Source: Lachnospiraceae bacterium UBA3866
Lineage (GTDB): Bacteria > Bacillota > Clostridia > Lachnospirales > Lachnospiraceae
Assembly: GCA_002392345.1 (NCBI GenBank)
Contig: DGGU01000061.1
Location: 1-51,678 of the forward strand
Length of the DNA stretch: 51,678 nt
Reading direction: 5' to 3'
The notes beneath the pieces are model-generated. The model did not search any database, was not told the origin of the DNA, and saw only the letters and a program-made list of their open reading frames with translations. A program made the position numbers and the translations under genes. Shown one piece after another: positions 33,276 through 42,232 of the stretch (its first letter is position 1; every line of letters begins with the position of its first letter).

Positions 33276-34298
33276 AATTAGAGAAGTATATAAAGCCACA
33301 GACATTATAGAATTATGTGCAAGAGTTATCGATACGATTTGTGGGAGTAAAGGCAAGATAAAAGTGTTGATGTAAAAGTTTGCAGGGACATTGTAAGCAA
33401 ACACATACATACTATTTTCACCTATGCAAGCAAGAATTTTATTTATAAATGGAATTAGAGATATAATATAAGAGAAGTAAGCAAATATGAAGAACCCTAA
33501 GAAGGCATCTACATACATAAAAAAGGCATCTTTATAGTCTCTGGCATTTAAATCTATCCGACCGTTTCTCATAGAAAATCTGTACCAATATATAGCTTCA
33601 ATGATCAAAGCCACAGTAGAGATGATAGCAGTTATAAAAGTCAAAAGGCCATCTCCATTTATCTTAACAAGAGAATCTTTTATATAAACTCCTATAAGTT
33701 TCCCAACATATACGAAAAGAAGGCAGAAGTGAGCTATCTCTACATTAAAAGGGATACGAGGTAGTTTTAATACTCTTGCATAGATGTATGTTAAAGTCAT
33801 AATTGGTATGATAATGAGTATATCTATAATTGCGATAGGAAGATAAGAATTACTTTTTGAAAAAAGACTTCTAATTCTATAAGAGAGCCACTCTATGATT
33901 TCAAAAGTGATCATAACAATAAAATAAAATGTGAGAAACCAAAGTGGTAGGTTTAGAGAGTTTACTGGGTCGCCTATACCTCTTAAGGCTGCGATTAGAC
34001 CACTTATTGCCCTTTCTTTAGTGCCGACTGGCATAATGAAGAAAGTTATTATACTAAAGATAATATATGGAAATAGAGTTCCTTTAACCCTTTTTATTAT
34101 TATAGTAGAAAGTTTTGTATTATTATCTATGTGCGAAAGCATGCCACCGATTATAAGAAAAGCAGGCATGTGAAAACTGTATATAAGAACGAGAGTCCGT
34201 GAATCATAATCAAAATAAGGAAGGTGTCCTATAATTACAAGAATTATAAGTAGCCCTTTCATGACATCAATGTATGCACTTCTTTTCTTTACTGGCAT
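33219..34298 (-). CDS. Acyltransferase family membrane protein (O-acetylase-like)
   Basis: A 359-residue protein with about ten helices. The N-terminus (AYIDVMKGLLIILVIIGH, SFHMPAFLIIGGMLSH) is typical of the fucose 4-O-acetylase-like branch of acyltransferase 3, using acyl-CoA to modify envelope sugars. Upstream, TATAAT (plus 34305-34310) ends six bases before the ATG and no Shine-Dalgarno exists, predicting a leaderless mRNA. The 3' end overlaps the opposite gene by 57 bp. Confidence 0.85.
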   Translation of the reverse strand: MPVKKRSAYIDVMKGLLIILVIIGHLPYFDYDSRTLVLIYSFHMPAFLIIGGMLSHIDNNTKLSTIIIKRVKGTLFPYIIFSIITFFIMPVGTKERAISGLIAALRGIGDPVNSLNLPLWFLTFYFIVMITFEIIEWLSYRIRSLFSKSNSYLPIAIIDILIIIPIMTLTYIYARVLKLPRIPFNVEIAHFCLLFVYVGKLIGVYIKDSLVKINGDGLLTFITAIISTVALIIEAIYWYRFSMRNGRIDLNARDYKDAFFMYVDAFLGFFIFAYFSYIISLIPFINKILACIGENSMYVFAYNVPANFYINTFILPLLPQIVSITLAHNSIMSVALYTSLILLYSLCLALIHKSIRHRT

Positions 34299-34350
34299 AA
34301 GCTAATTATATAATAAAATAATAATTTTTGAAAGAAATAAGTAAAAGGTA

Positions 34351-35214
34351 TTATGAAAGTAGATTAGAAAGCTTTCTATAGTCTTCAAGCGATAAGTCCT
34401 CAGCCCTTACACTTTCATCAAAATTAAGTTTTGTAAAAGCCGAAGTGAGAACAGTTTTGTTGTAGCCACCCACATTAGATAAAGAATTGATAAGCTTTTT
34501 TCGCCTCTGAGAAAAAGATGCTTTGATAGTTGAAAAAAGTTTCTTGTATTCATCTTTATCCTCTATGTGGAAGTTTTCGTCATTTTTTAGATCGATGAAA
34601 TTTTCATATTTAACGAAATGAACCACAGCAGAGTCTACTTTAGGTATTGGCATGAAGCATTCTTTCGATACTACCATAAGGAGTTCTGTCTTAGCAAAGT
34701 ATTCACAAGAAAGAGTTAAGATACCATAGTCTCTACCACCATGAGTAGCAACTATTCTCTCTGCCACCTCTTTCTGCACCATAAGAGTCATCTCGCTTAT
34801 ATAAGGATTGATTAAGAGATTATGTATTATCATAGAAGTAATATAGTACGGAAGATTAGCGACAACTTTTATATGGTCTATATCTTTATTGAACCCATGA
34901 AGTGAGAATTCATCTAAAATATTCATAAAATCATAATTTAAAAAATCAGCATTTATTATAGTAGCATTATCATAGTCTTTTAAATTATCTTTTAAGAGCG
35001 GAATGAGAGACCTGTCTATCTCAACAGCTATCACATATTTTACTCGATCAAGTAGACATCTTGTGAGAGCTCCGTTTCCTGGACCTATCTCAAGCACATA
35101 ATCGTCTTTTGTGATATGACTCTCGTCTGCTATATCTTCAAGCAAAAATTCATCGATTATGAAGTTTTGACCAAGCGAATGCTTGTGTTTAAAATTTTTC
35201 CCACGAAAATTCAT
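34351..35214 (-). CDS. rsmA: 16S rRNA (adenine-1518/1519-N6) dimethyltransferase
   Basis: RsmA/KsgA, 287 residues, dimethylates two adenosines of 16S rRNA helix 45 during small-subunit assembly. It has the N-terminal KHSLGQNFIIDE motif, the SAM-binding VLEIGPGNGALT and the catalytic NLPYYI. The start at 35214 (MNFRGKNF) is used. A longer in-frame version to 35259 would begin upstream of the promoter TGC-TATACT (plus 35221-35226), whose hexamer ends six bases before this ATG. No Shine-Dalgarno is present. Confidence 0.96.
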   Translation of the reverse strand: MNFRGKNFKHKHSLGQNFIIDEFLLEDIADESHITKDDYVLEIGPGNGALTRCLLDRVKYVIAVEIDRSLIPLLKDNLKDYDNATIINADFLNYDFMNILDEFSLHGFNKDIDHIKVVANLPYYITSMIIHNLLINPYISEMTLMVQKEVAERIVATHGGRDYGILTLSCEYFAKTELLMVVSKECFMPIPKVDSAVVHFVKYENFIDLKNDENFHIEDKDEYKKLFSTIKASFSQRRKKLINSLSNVGGYNKTVLTSAFTKLNFDESVRAEDLSLEDYRKLSNLLS

Positions 35215-35243
35215 GGTATAAGTATAGCACAAAATAAAGTTTT

Positions 35244-35272
35244 TTGACATTAATACCACAATGTGATATTAT
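35244..35272 (+). promoter_or_regulatory. Consensus sigma-A promoter for a leaderless transcript
   Basis: TTGACA (35244-35249), an exact 17-bp spacer and TGA-TATTAT (hexamer 35267-35272) form a near-perfect promoter. Transcription start about seven bases after the hexamer falls on the ATG at 35279. The rsmA promoter runs in the opposite direction immediately to the left. Confidence 0.85.
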
Positions 35273-35278
35273 AGAAAA

Positions 35279-36115
35279 ATGATGAGAAAAATAATAGTAT
35301 TAATAATTGCAATAAGTTTTACATTACAATCATATGCTTGTAAGACAGTTAAAAATAATGAAACTAGCATAGCAGCGATTGATAATGTGACTGAAAATGC
35401 AACTGAAAATCTAACTGAAAATGCAGAAGATGGTGTAGATTTATACGATGTCGACGCTGATAACGCTAAGTCACGCAAAGATGCAGGCATAAAGGAAGAG
35501 AAAATCGACTCATCTTTAGTTGAAGATGGGTATACTTATATTGATATAAAGTATCCGGTTTTGACATCGACAAAAGGTGAAGAAAATATACAGACTGCGC
35601 TTGATGTAGTTAATGATGATTTGAAAAAAGCTGCCGAGAAGTTTTATGGTGATAATAAGGATACAGTCAAGACGGATAAGGAAGAGACAGGCATAGAGAA
35701 TTATCATCTATCACATGATAGCACAGATGTATATGTAACTCGCAGAGATGACAAGCATCTGTCTATAAGGGTATTCACCTATGAAGATTATATGGGTGCT
35801 CATCCTATATATTATATATCTGGTTATAATTTTGATGTGAATACAGGAAAGAAACTAAATCTATACGATGTTATAAAAGATAAAGAAGAGTTTAGAAAAT
35901 ATCTTTATAAGTGGTGTGAAGAACATAGTGAAGAAGATATGATTTTTGAAGAAGAATATAAAGAAACTATAGATAACTATGTAGACGAGAAGTCGGACTT
36001 GCAGTTTTTTTTCTATGACATCGATAAATTATGTGTGATATTTCAGATATACGATATAGCGCCATATGCTGTTGGCGCTATAAGTGTAGAGATCCCGAAG
36101 GAGCTTAGAAAGTAG
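35279..36115 (+). CDS. Exported DUF4163/DUF3298-like protein, possible lipoprotein
   Basis: A 278-residue protein. A signal sequence ends at SYAC (Cys about 21), an imperfect lipobox. A Thr/Glu/Asn-rich linker (NATENLTENAE) leads to a domain at about 75-278 resembling DUF4163 and DUF3298, as in the RsiV ectodomain: YTYIDIKYPVL, then GAHPIYYISGYNFDVNTGKKLNLYDV. RsiV uses it to bind lysozyme; no sigma factor lies here, so the function is open. The next gene's GTG overlaps the stop by one base. Confidence 0.75.
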   Translation: MMRKIIVLIIAISFTLQSYACKTVKNNETSIAAIDNVTENATENLTENAEDGVDLYDVDADNAKSRKDAGIKEEKIDSSLVEDGYTYIDIKYPVLTSTKGEENIQTALDVVNDDLKKAAEKFYGDNKDTVKTDKEETGIENYHLSHDSTDVYVTRRDDKHLSIRVFTYEDYMGAHPIYYISGYNFDVNTGKKLNLYDVIKDKEEFRKYLYKWCEEHSEEDMIFEEEYKETIDNYVDEKSDLQFFFYDIDKLCVIFQIYDIAPYAVGAISVEIPKELRK

Positions 36116-36918
36116 TGTTTTTAGATAATTTAAGAAAAACGAAATCCATATATAATTGTTTTTATGATAGTGAGTTTAATGCTTATGATGATGAGAAAAG
36201 TCTTAGCATCCCTCAAGAAGTTGTCTCAATCGGTATATGTATAACCAATGATAAAGGAGTTATAATAGAGAAATTTTATTCTCTTATTAGTCTTAAGGCA
36301 GCTAAAAGGATCTCGCGCCGTTGTACTGATATAACTGGTATACGAACTAAAGATCTAAAGGATGCAGATAATTTTGAGATGGTATCAGCCAAGGTTGCAA
36401 AGCTTCTCAAAAAGTATGGTATAACGAAAGTATACTGTTATGGGCTTGAAGATAAGAGAGCACTTGATAAGACAGTTGAACTATATGATAACAAAAGACA
36501 TGGAAAGTATCTATCAAAACTTCTATATGATGTAAGGATAGATTTAAAGAAAAAAACTCGTGATAAGGTAGGAGATCAAGGCCTTCAATTCCTGAAAAAG
36601 ATATGTAAGATTGATGGCGATGTGATACATGATGCACTTCAGGATGCAATAGATCTTGCAAATGTCTACTATAAGATCAACAACAATGGCTACGACGAGA
36701 AAATCTATGAAAGGCTTACTAAGGAAAGAGAAGAATTATCAAGTTATAAGAGAACAAGAAGAATTAAAGAAGAAAATGCAACAGTAGTTAGTGAAGAATT
36801 AGTAAAGCATAAGAATAAACTTGTAGATTATCTTGAAAAACATGACATAGCTCATATGGATAATGGAGCGAAAAAAGCGATAATAGATGATTTGAACTTG
36901 CTTTTTATAGGCGAATAA
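36115..36918 (+). CDS. DEDDh 3'-5' exonuclease domain protein
   Basis: A 267-residue protein with an N-terminal DnaQ/RNase T-like exonuclease fold. Candidate acidic residues are Asp18 and Glu20 (YDSEF), Asp113 (GLEDKRAL), His172 and Asp177 (HDALQDA), completing DEDDh. The C-terminal 70 residues are charged and helical, with no known domain. It probably trims single-stranded nucleic acid, but the substrate cannot be told. The start is GTG overlapping the preceding TAG, with AAGGAG about 12 bases upstream. Confidence 0.85.
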   Translation: MFLDNLRKTKSIYNCFYDSEFNAYDDEKSLSIPQEVVSIGICITNDKGVIIEKFYSLISLKAAKRISRRCTDITGIRTKDLKDADNFEMVSAKVAKLLKKYGITKVYCYGLEDKRALDKTVELYDNKRHGKYLSKLLYDVRIDLKKKTRDKVGDQGLQFLKKICKIDGDVIHDALQDAIDLANVYYKINNNGYDEKIYERLTKEREELSSYKRTRRIKEENATVVSEELVKHKNKLVDYLEKHDIAHMDNGAKKAIIDDLNLLFIGE

Positions 36919-36949
36919 AAATAAGTGGTACTCACCACTTATTTTTTTG
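36919..36949. terminator. Bidirectional intrinsic terminator
   Basis: AAATAAGTGGT (36919-36929), loop ACTC and ACCACTTATTT (36934-36944) form a perfect 11-bp stem with a T-run. It serves the exonuclease gene and the convergent EamA gene, whose stop codon (36939-36941) lies inside the stem. Confidence 0.9.
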
Positions 36950-37850
36950 TTTTTAGGAGTTCGTTGGCAAGTGCAGCAGATAATATAAGAATAGACCCTA
37001 AAAGTTGGAGCGGAGTCATAGATTCTTTTAATAAGAAGAATGAAAGGAAGAGTGCAACAACTGGGTCGATAAATGTTAGAATTGCGACAGTTTCTGCTTT
37101 CAACCTTTTTACAGCATTAAAATAATGGATATAGCAAAAGCCAGTATGGAAAAGACCAAGAAGTAAGATGCAGATTACACTTATGATTAGATCGTTATTA
37201 GTTATGTTTTTATCAAACCAGAAAGCATTTTTATCGATAATTAAAATGTATACAGCCATAAGTAGTGCCGAAAAAGAAAATTGGAAAATGATTTTGTCGT
37301 GCATTTTGATATTGTCAAGTTTCCTATTATATATAAGTATGAGTGCATAGAAGATAGCACCAAGCAGCCCATAGAAACACCCAAGAGCAATATTAGAATT
37401 AAAACCAAGGCTCATAATATTGGACACAAGAACGACACCGATGATTGCAATTATGATGCAGCATAATGTCTTAAGAGTGATTTTTTCTTTGAAGAAAATT
37501 GATGCAAATATGATTAAGAATATTGGCATTGTGTTATAGCAGACTGTTCCTATGGCGACAGAAGACACACGAAATGCTTCAAATTGAAGAACCCAGTTTA
37601 GGCCCATGAAAAAACCTGTGGCAACGAGTATAGGGAAGTTGTTTTTCATCGATTGTATATCGATAGTTCTACCTGAAAGTAGAGCTGCAACGATTATAAA
37701 AAGTGAACCTAAAATAGCTCTATAAAAAACAATACCAGGAGATGAGAGCCTTATGAAATGTGTAACTATACCAATAGTTCCAAAGGCTGCATATATAAGA
37801 GTTAATTTAATTTTTTCAGTTTGAATACTGTATCTTTCCTCTTCATTCAT
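36939..37850 (-). CDS. EamA/DMT-family permease
   Basis: A 303-residue ten-helix transporter with two EamA repeats (GFFMGLNWVLQFEAFR in the first, ILTFIDPVVALFLSFFLL in the second). Substrate unknown; many export metabolites or amino acids. A longer frame to 38081 reads through the divergent gene and is rejected. At the chosen ATG (37850), TGT-TATAAT (plus 37857-37862 for the hexamer) ends six bases upstream, predicting a leaderless mRNA. Confidence 0.9.
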   Translation of the reverse strand: MNEEERYSIQTEKIKLTLIYAAFGTIGIVTHFIRLSSPGIVFYRAILGSLFIIVAALLSGRTIDIQSMKNNFPILVATGFFMGLNWVLQFEAFRVSSVAIGTVCYNTMPIFLIIFASIFFKEKITLKTLCCIIIAIIGVVLVSNIMSLGFNSNIALGCFYGLLGAIFYALILIYNRKLDNIKMHDKIIFQFSFSALLMAVYILIIDKNAFWFDKNITNNDLIISVICILLLGLFHTGFCYIHYFNAVKRLKAETVAILTFIDPVVALFLSFFLLKESMTPLQLLGSILILSAALANELLKTKK

Positions 37851-37856
37851 ATTACC

Positions 37857-37880
37857 ATTATAACATAATTGTGCTATAAT
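37857..37880. promoter_or_regulatory. Face-to-face extended -10 elements
   Basis: The minus-strand TGTTATAAT (37865-37857) and plus-strand TGCTATAAT (37872-37880) lie back to back with six bases between. The left one drives the EamA gene without a leader; the right one drives the ComB-like gene with a leader of about 46 bases. Simultaneous occupancy by two polymerases would be impossible. Confidence 0.75.
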
Positions 37881-37932
37881 AATAATATAACTATAGAAGT
37901 AAATTAAAAAAGACGTTATAGGACATATAATA

Positions 37933-38658
37933 ATGGAGCAAAGTGGTAGAAATAAAATATATAATGGCGAGATTAAGATACTAGAGCTTCTAGATGGAGC
38001 TAAAGAGGCGGAAGGGCTTACGGTTATCATAGATGTATTTAGATGCTTTACTTTTGAGGCGTTTGCTTTATATGAAGGCACAAAGAAACTTTATGTGTCA
38101 GGTGATATAGATAAGTGCCTAAGTTTGAAGAAAGAGCATCATGAATATATCATAGCGGGGGAAAGAGACGGTGTCACACTTCCAGGTTTTGATCTTGGCA
38201 ATAGCCCTGCGAAACTCATGATGGATTTTGATTTAAAAGATAAAATCATAATTCATTCTACGTCGTCAGGAGTACAAGGGATTGTTGGAGCAAGGAATGC
38301 AACAGAGATTCTTGGTGGATCATTTGTCACCGCAAAAGCAATCGCGAGATATATCTTAGATAAGAATCCTGAAAAAGTCTCACTTGTATGCATGGGTTGG
38401 AGTTGTATAAGACCAACCGATGAGGATACCTTATGTGCAGAATATATAAAGAGTCTACTTCAAGGTAATGATATAGACTTAAGTGATAAGCTTCCGACAT
38501 TTAAAGATGGTTGTGGAAAGCACTTCTTTGATAATAAAGATAAAAAATCATTTCCTATGCCTGACTTTTTTATGTGCCTCATGCCTAATATTTTTGATTT
38601 TGTACTTAAGGCGGAGTATGATGCGAGCATTGGTTTATATGAAATAAAAAAGAATTAA
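37933..38658 (+). CDS. 2-phosphosulfolactate phosphatase family (ComB-like) protein
   Basis: A 241-residue protein with the ComB pattern: VIIDVFRCFTFEAFAL near residues 32-47, GERDGVTLPGFDLGNSP at about 76-92, STSSGVQGI and MGWSCIRPTDEDTLCAEYI. The family founder hydrolyses 2-phosphosulfolactate in coenzyme M synthesis. Firmicute homologues occur without that pathway, and the usual DVxRATTT motif is altered here, so the substrate is uncertain. It has its own promoter and is followed after 14 bases by a secreted-protein gene. Confidence 0.85.
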   Translation: MEQSGRNKIYNGEIKILELLDGAKEAEGLTVIIDVFRCFTFEAFALYEGTKKLYVSGDIDKCLSLKKEHHEYIIAGERDGVTLPGFDLGNSPAKLMMDFDLKDKIIIHSTSSGVQGIVGARNATEILGGSFVTAKAIARYILDKNPEKVSLVCMGWSCIRPTDEDTLCAEYIKSLLQGNDIDLSDKLPTFKDGCGKHFFDNKDKKSFPMPDFFMCLMPNIFDFVLKAEYDASIGLYEIKKN

Positions 38659-38672
38659 GGAGTTCTAATACA

Positions 38673-39374
38673 ATGAAACTTAAAGTAAAAAGGGTTGCAT
38701 ATATATTGTTAGTTGCAGTATTTACATTTTCAAGCATTAAAACTGTAAGAGCAAATATCATAGAAGATATTTTAAGATTTTTTGGTTTTGAGATAGGAGC
38801 TAAGACAACAAGCACTGAGGAAGTCTATGATTATAATAAGATAGAAGAGGGGTTTGATGAAGACCAAAAAGCAGTTGCCAAGACCATAGAAGAAATATAT
38901 GTAAGTATTAAAGAAGTTGATATAAAATCTTTAGAAGAAAATGTAGATGCTAATCTTCCGTTAGATGATGTGAAAAAGGTAGAAGATTTAATCAATAGTA
39001 GCAGTGAACTAAAAGAAAACATAAAATATATTTTCAAAGATATAAACTATAATATTGTGAGTATAGAGATAAGTGATGATGAAGCAAAGGCCAAGGTGGC
39101 ATTTACCATGCCGTCAATAAGAGAATTTGCGAGAAAGATTGTTAGCAAAGTATTTCTTAAATATGCTAATGTAATTATAAGTGGCATAATCACAGATGAT
39201 AATATTAGGGATATCATAGCGACAATAAAGAAAGAATTAGAGGCAGATCCTGTTAAACTAGAGACCTATACTTATGATTTTAGCTTTATAAAAAGTGGTA
39301 GCGATTGGAAGCTTACGGATGTTAATAATATAGTTAAAAATGCAACAGATTTTATTAAATCGAACACAAATTAG
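38673..39374 (+). CDS. Exported protein of unknown function
   Basis: A 233-residue protein with a signal peptide (cleavage near VRA-N). The mature part begins with a short helix, then about 150 residues alternating helix and strand. It resembles the loose DUF4878/NTF2-like exported folds (VSIEISDDEAKAKVAF, then FIKSGSDWKLTDV near the end). No catalytic site is visible. A TTAAGGAG Shine-Dalgarno fixes the ATG. Probably co-transcribed with the ComB-like gene. Confidence 0.7.
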   Translation: MKLKVKRVAYILLVAVFTFSSIKTVRANIIEDILRFFGFEIGAKTTSTEEVYDYNKIEEGFDEDQKAVAKTIEEIYVSIKEVDIKSLEENVDANLPLDDVKKVEDLINSSSELKENIKYIFKDINYNIVSIEISDDEAKAKVAFTMPSIREFARKIVSKVFLKYANVIISGIITDDNIRDIIATIKKELEADPVKLETYTYDFSFIKSGSDWKLTDVNNIVKNATDFIKSNTN

Positions 39375-39404
39375 CTAATAGATTTAGGGCTATTTTATGC
39401 ATAT

Positions 39405-39451
39405 AAATGCTTAAAAATATAGTAGAAAAATGCTTAAAAAAGTGCTATAAT
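39405..39451 (+). promoter_or_regulatory. Promoter with paired direct repeats before the nucleoside-transport genes
   Basis: AAATGCTTAAAAA occurs at 39405-39417 and exactly again at 39428-39440, 23 bases apart. Directly after follows TGC-TATAAT (TG 39443-39444, hexamer 39446-39451). There is no -35 match; the second repeat occupies that place, so an activator or A-tract bending could act here. The 5' UTR is about 25 bases and ends with CGGAGGGG. Confidence 0.7.
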
Positions 39452-39482
39452 ATTGCAAAGATTATTAATACGGAGGGGTATT

Positions 39483-40625
39483 ATGAAAAAATTTATTTCA
39501 CTTGTAATGTGCTTGAGTTTAGTTCTTACTCTCGTAGCTTGTGGACAAAATCAAACTAGTTCTGCAAGTGCAGAGCCAGCTGCAGAGTCAGAAGCACCTC
39601 AAGCATCTGGAGAGTCATTTGAATTAGCTCTTGTTACAGATCTTGGAACAATTGATGATAAATCATTTAACCAAGGTGCATGGGAAGGTCTTGTAAAGTA
39701 TGCTCAACAAAATGGTAAGACTTATAAGTATTACCAACCACAAGAAGCAGGTACTAATGCTTATTTTGAGACTATAGAACTTGCTATTGAAGGTGGAGCA
39801 AAACTTGTAGTATGCCCAGGATATCTTTTCGAAGAGCCGGTATATCTTGCTCAACAAAGTTATCCAGATATTCATTTTGTACTTCTTGATGGCGAGCCAC
39901 ATAATGCTGACTATAGCGATTATGTTACAGGAACTAACACTATGCCTATACTTTATCAAGAGGATCAAGCAGGTTTCCTTGCTGGTTATGCAGCAGTAAA
40001 AGATGGCAATACTAAACTTGGATTCATGGGTGGTATGGCTGTTCCTGCAGTTATCCGTTTCGGTCTTGGATATGTACAAGGTATTGATGTAGCAGCTAAA
40101 GAACTCGGTGTAGATTGTGAAGTAGTATATAACTATACAGGACAATTCGCTGCAACTCCAGAAGCACAAAGTATGGCAGCTTCTTGGTACAATGCAGGTA
40201 CACAAGTTGTATTTGGTTGTGGTGGTGCAGTTGGTAACTCAGTTATGAGCGCAGCAGAAGGAAAGAATCAACAAGAAGGATCTTTCGTTGCAAAGGTTAT
40301 CGGTGTTGACGTTGATCAATATAGTGAGAGTGATACAGTTATCACTTCTGCTATGAAGATGCTTGCAAACTCTGTTTATGATGCTATCTCTTGGTATTAC
40401 GATGGTACATTCAAGGGTGGACAAACTACTGTATTCAACGTTCAGAACGATGGTGTTGGTGCAGCTATGGATCATGCAAAATTTGATACATTTACAAAAG
40501 CTGATTATGATGAGGTTTATAATAGACTTAAAAATGGTGAATGGGATCTTATGAATAACACTGATAATGCAGATCCATCAACAGCTTTAACACTTTCTAA
40601 CACAAAGGTTACATATATTCAATAA
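39483..40625 (+). CDS. BMP family nucleoside-binding lipoprotein
   Basis: A 380-residue substrate-binding lipoprotein. The signal ends at LVAC-G (Cys about 20), followed by an Ala/Ser/Glu linker and the Bmp domain (about 40-375): LVTDLGTIDDKSFNQGAWEG, PGYLFEEPVY, GFMGGMAVPAVIRFGLGYVQG and GVDVDQYSESDTVITSAMK. Codons are more G+C-balanced and regular than in neighbours, suggesting high expression. It captures purine or pyrimidine nucleosides for the adjacent ABC transporter. A partial terminator follows. Confidence 0.95.
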   Translation: MKKFISLVMCLSLVLTLVACGQNQTSSASAEPAAESEAPQASGESFELALVTDLGTIDDKSFNQGAWEGLVKYAQQNGKTYKYYQPQEAGTNAYFETIELAIEGGAKLVVCPGYLFEEPVYLAQQSYPDIHFVLLDGEPHNADYSDYVTGTNTMPILYQEDQAGFLAGYAAVKDGNTKLGFMGGMAVPAVIRFGLGYVQGIDVAAKELGVDCEVVYNYTGQFAATPEAQSMAASWYNAGTQVVFGCGGAVGNSVMSAAEGKNQQEGSFVAKVIGVDVDQYSESDTVITSAMKMLANSVYDAISWYYDGTFKGGQTTVFNVQNDGVGAAMDHAKFDTFTKADYDEVYNRLKNGEWDLMNNTDNADPSTALTLSNTKVTYIQ

Positions 40626-40639
40626 TATTTTATAATGTT

Positions 40640-40675
40640 AAAATAGGGCTCCATATTTTGTGGAGTCCTATTTTT
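40640..40675 (+). terminator. Intercistronic terminator/attenuator
   Basis: AAAATAGGGCTCCA (40640-40653) pairs with TGGAGTCCTATTTT (40661-40674) with one G-T wobble and a seven-base loop, followed by T-rich sequence. Between the binding-protein and ATPase genes, it would end most transcripts and allow some read-through, giving more lipoprotein than membrane complex. Confidence 0.85.
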
Positions 40676-40690
40676 ATATAGGAGCCTATT

Positions 40691-42232
40691 ATGGAAGAAT
40701 ATGCTATAGAGATGAGAAATATCACTCTCAGCTTCAAAAGAAAAATAGCAAATGATGATGTAACATTAAAGCTCCGTAAAGGTGAAGTACACGCACTTCT
40801 AGGTGAAAACGGAGCAGGTAAGTCTACACTTATGAGTGTACTTTTTGGTTTGTATAAGGCCGATAGTGGTGATATATATGTCAATGGTAAGAAAGAAATT
40901 ATCGATGGGCCTGTTACAGCCAATAAACTTGGTATAGGTATGGTTCACCAACACTTTAAGCTTGTACATAATTTCACTATACTTGAAAATATAATTCTCG
41001 GTATAGAAGAGACGAAGGGGGGCATTATACAACTTGCTGATGCAAGAAAGAGAGTTGTCGAACTTTGTAAGAAATATAGTTTTGACCTCGATCCTGATGC
41101 CAAGATAGAAGATATAACTGTTGGTATGCAGCAGAGAACAGAGATTCTTAAGATGCTTTTTAGAAACAATAATATTATGATATTTGATGAGCCTACAGCA
41201 GTGCTTACTCCACAAGAGATAGAAGAGTTCATGATTATGGTTAAGAATTTAAAGGCAGAAGGAAAGTCTATACTTTTTATAAGCCATAAACTTGATGAAA
41301 TTAAGCAAGTAGCTGATAGATGTACTATCCTTCGCCGTGGAAAGAGGATAGATACAGTTGATGTAGACAAGGTCTCTAAAGAAGAGCTATCTGAGATGAT
41401 GGTCGGAAGAAAGGTAAGCCTCAAGGTGGATAAAAGTGAGGCAAAACCAAAGAATGTAATACTTGAAGTAAAGAATCTTGTGGTGGCAGGAGAAAGAGGC
41501 CACAAAGATAAAGTTCGCAATGTAAGTTTCGATGTCCGTTCTGGTGAGATAGTATGTATAGCAGGTATCGATGGTAATGGACAGTCAGAACTCATAAAAG
41601 GTATCACTGGTATAAAGCCTATAAAGAGTGGAACTATAAGTCTTGATGGTGAAGACTTCACTAGTAAGAGCATAAGATATAAGAACACTCATGGATTCTC
41701 TCATATACCAGAGGATAGACATAGAGACGGACTTATACTTGATTATAACATGGCTAACAACATGGTATTCCAGCAGTATTTTGAAAAAGAGTTTTCAAAT
41801 AGTGGATTCTTGAAAACTAAAGATATAATTGAGTATACACAGAAAAAAATAGATGATTATGATATAAGAAGTTTGAATGGTCCATATAGTATGACAAGAG
41901 ATATGTCAGGTGGAAATCAACAAAAGATTATAGTAGCAAGAGAGATGAGTAAGCCTCATAAACTTATGATAGCAGTTCAACCTACAAGAGGTCTTGATGT
42001 AGGTGCCATAGAGTACATACATAAGGAGATAGTAAAACTTCGTGATCATGGTATAGGAGTCTTGCTTGTATCATTCGAATTAGAAGAGGTTATGAATCTT
42101 GCAGACAGAATCCTTGTTATGTTTGAAGGCGAGATTGTTGGAGAATTCAAAGATGTCAAAAATCTTGATCTCAACGAACTTGGACTTTATATGGCTGGTG
42201 GCAAGAGAATGAACATGAAGGAGGTGGCATAA
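40691..42232 (+). CDS. Nucleoside ABC transporter ATP-binding protein
   Basis: A 513-residue duplicated ABC ATPase of the sugar/nucleoside class (YufO/NupO-like). The first domain has Walker A GENGAGKS (38-45), TVGMQQR as signature and Walker B IMIFDEPTAVL. The second has the degenerate P-loop GIDGNGQSE, SGGNQQK and a Walker B whose glutamate is replaced (IAVQPTRGLD), common in this class. It energises nucleoside import through the two following permeases. AGGAG precedes ATG 40691. Confidence 0.94.
   Translation: MEEYAIEMRNITLSFKRKIANDDVTLKLRKGEVHALLGENGAGKSTLMSVLFGLYKADSGDIYVNGKKEIIDGPVTANKLGIGMVHQHFKLVHNFTILENIILGIEETKGGIIQLADARKRVVELCKKYSFDLDPDAKIEDITVGMQQRTEILKMLFRNNNIMIFDEPTAVLTPQEIEEFMIMVKNLKAEGKSILFISHKLDEIKQVADRCTILRRGKRIDTVDVDKVSKEELSEMMVGRKVSLKVDKSEAKPKNVILEVKNLVVAGERGHKDKVRNVSFDVRSGEIVCIAGIDGNGQSELIKGITGIKPIKSGTISLDGEDFTSKSIRYKNTHGFSHIPEDRHRDGLILDYNMANNMVFQQYFEKEFSNSGFLKTKDIIEYTQKKIDDYDIRSLNGPYSMTRDMSGGNQQKIIVAREMSKPHKLMIAVQPTRGLDVGAIEYIHKEIVKLRDHGIGVLLVSFELEEVMNLADRILVMFEGEIVGEFKDVKNLDLNELGLYMAGGKRMNMKEVA

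Noticed and set aside
36939..38081. 380-residue version of the EamA protein
   Set aside because: The extra N-terminus crosses the divergent promoter and the ComB-like gene; the ATG at 37850 fits the promoter and the family.
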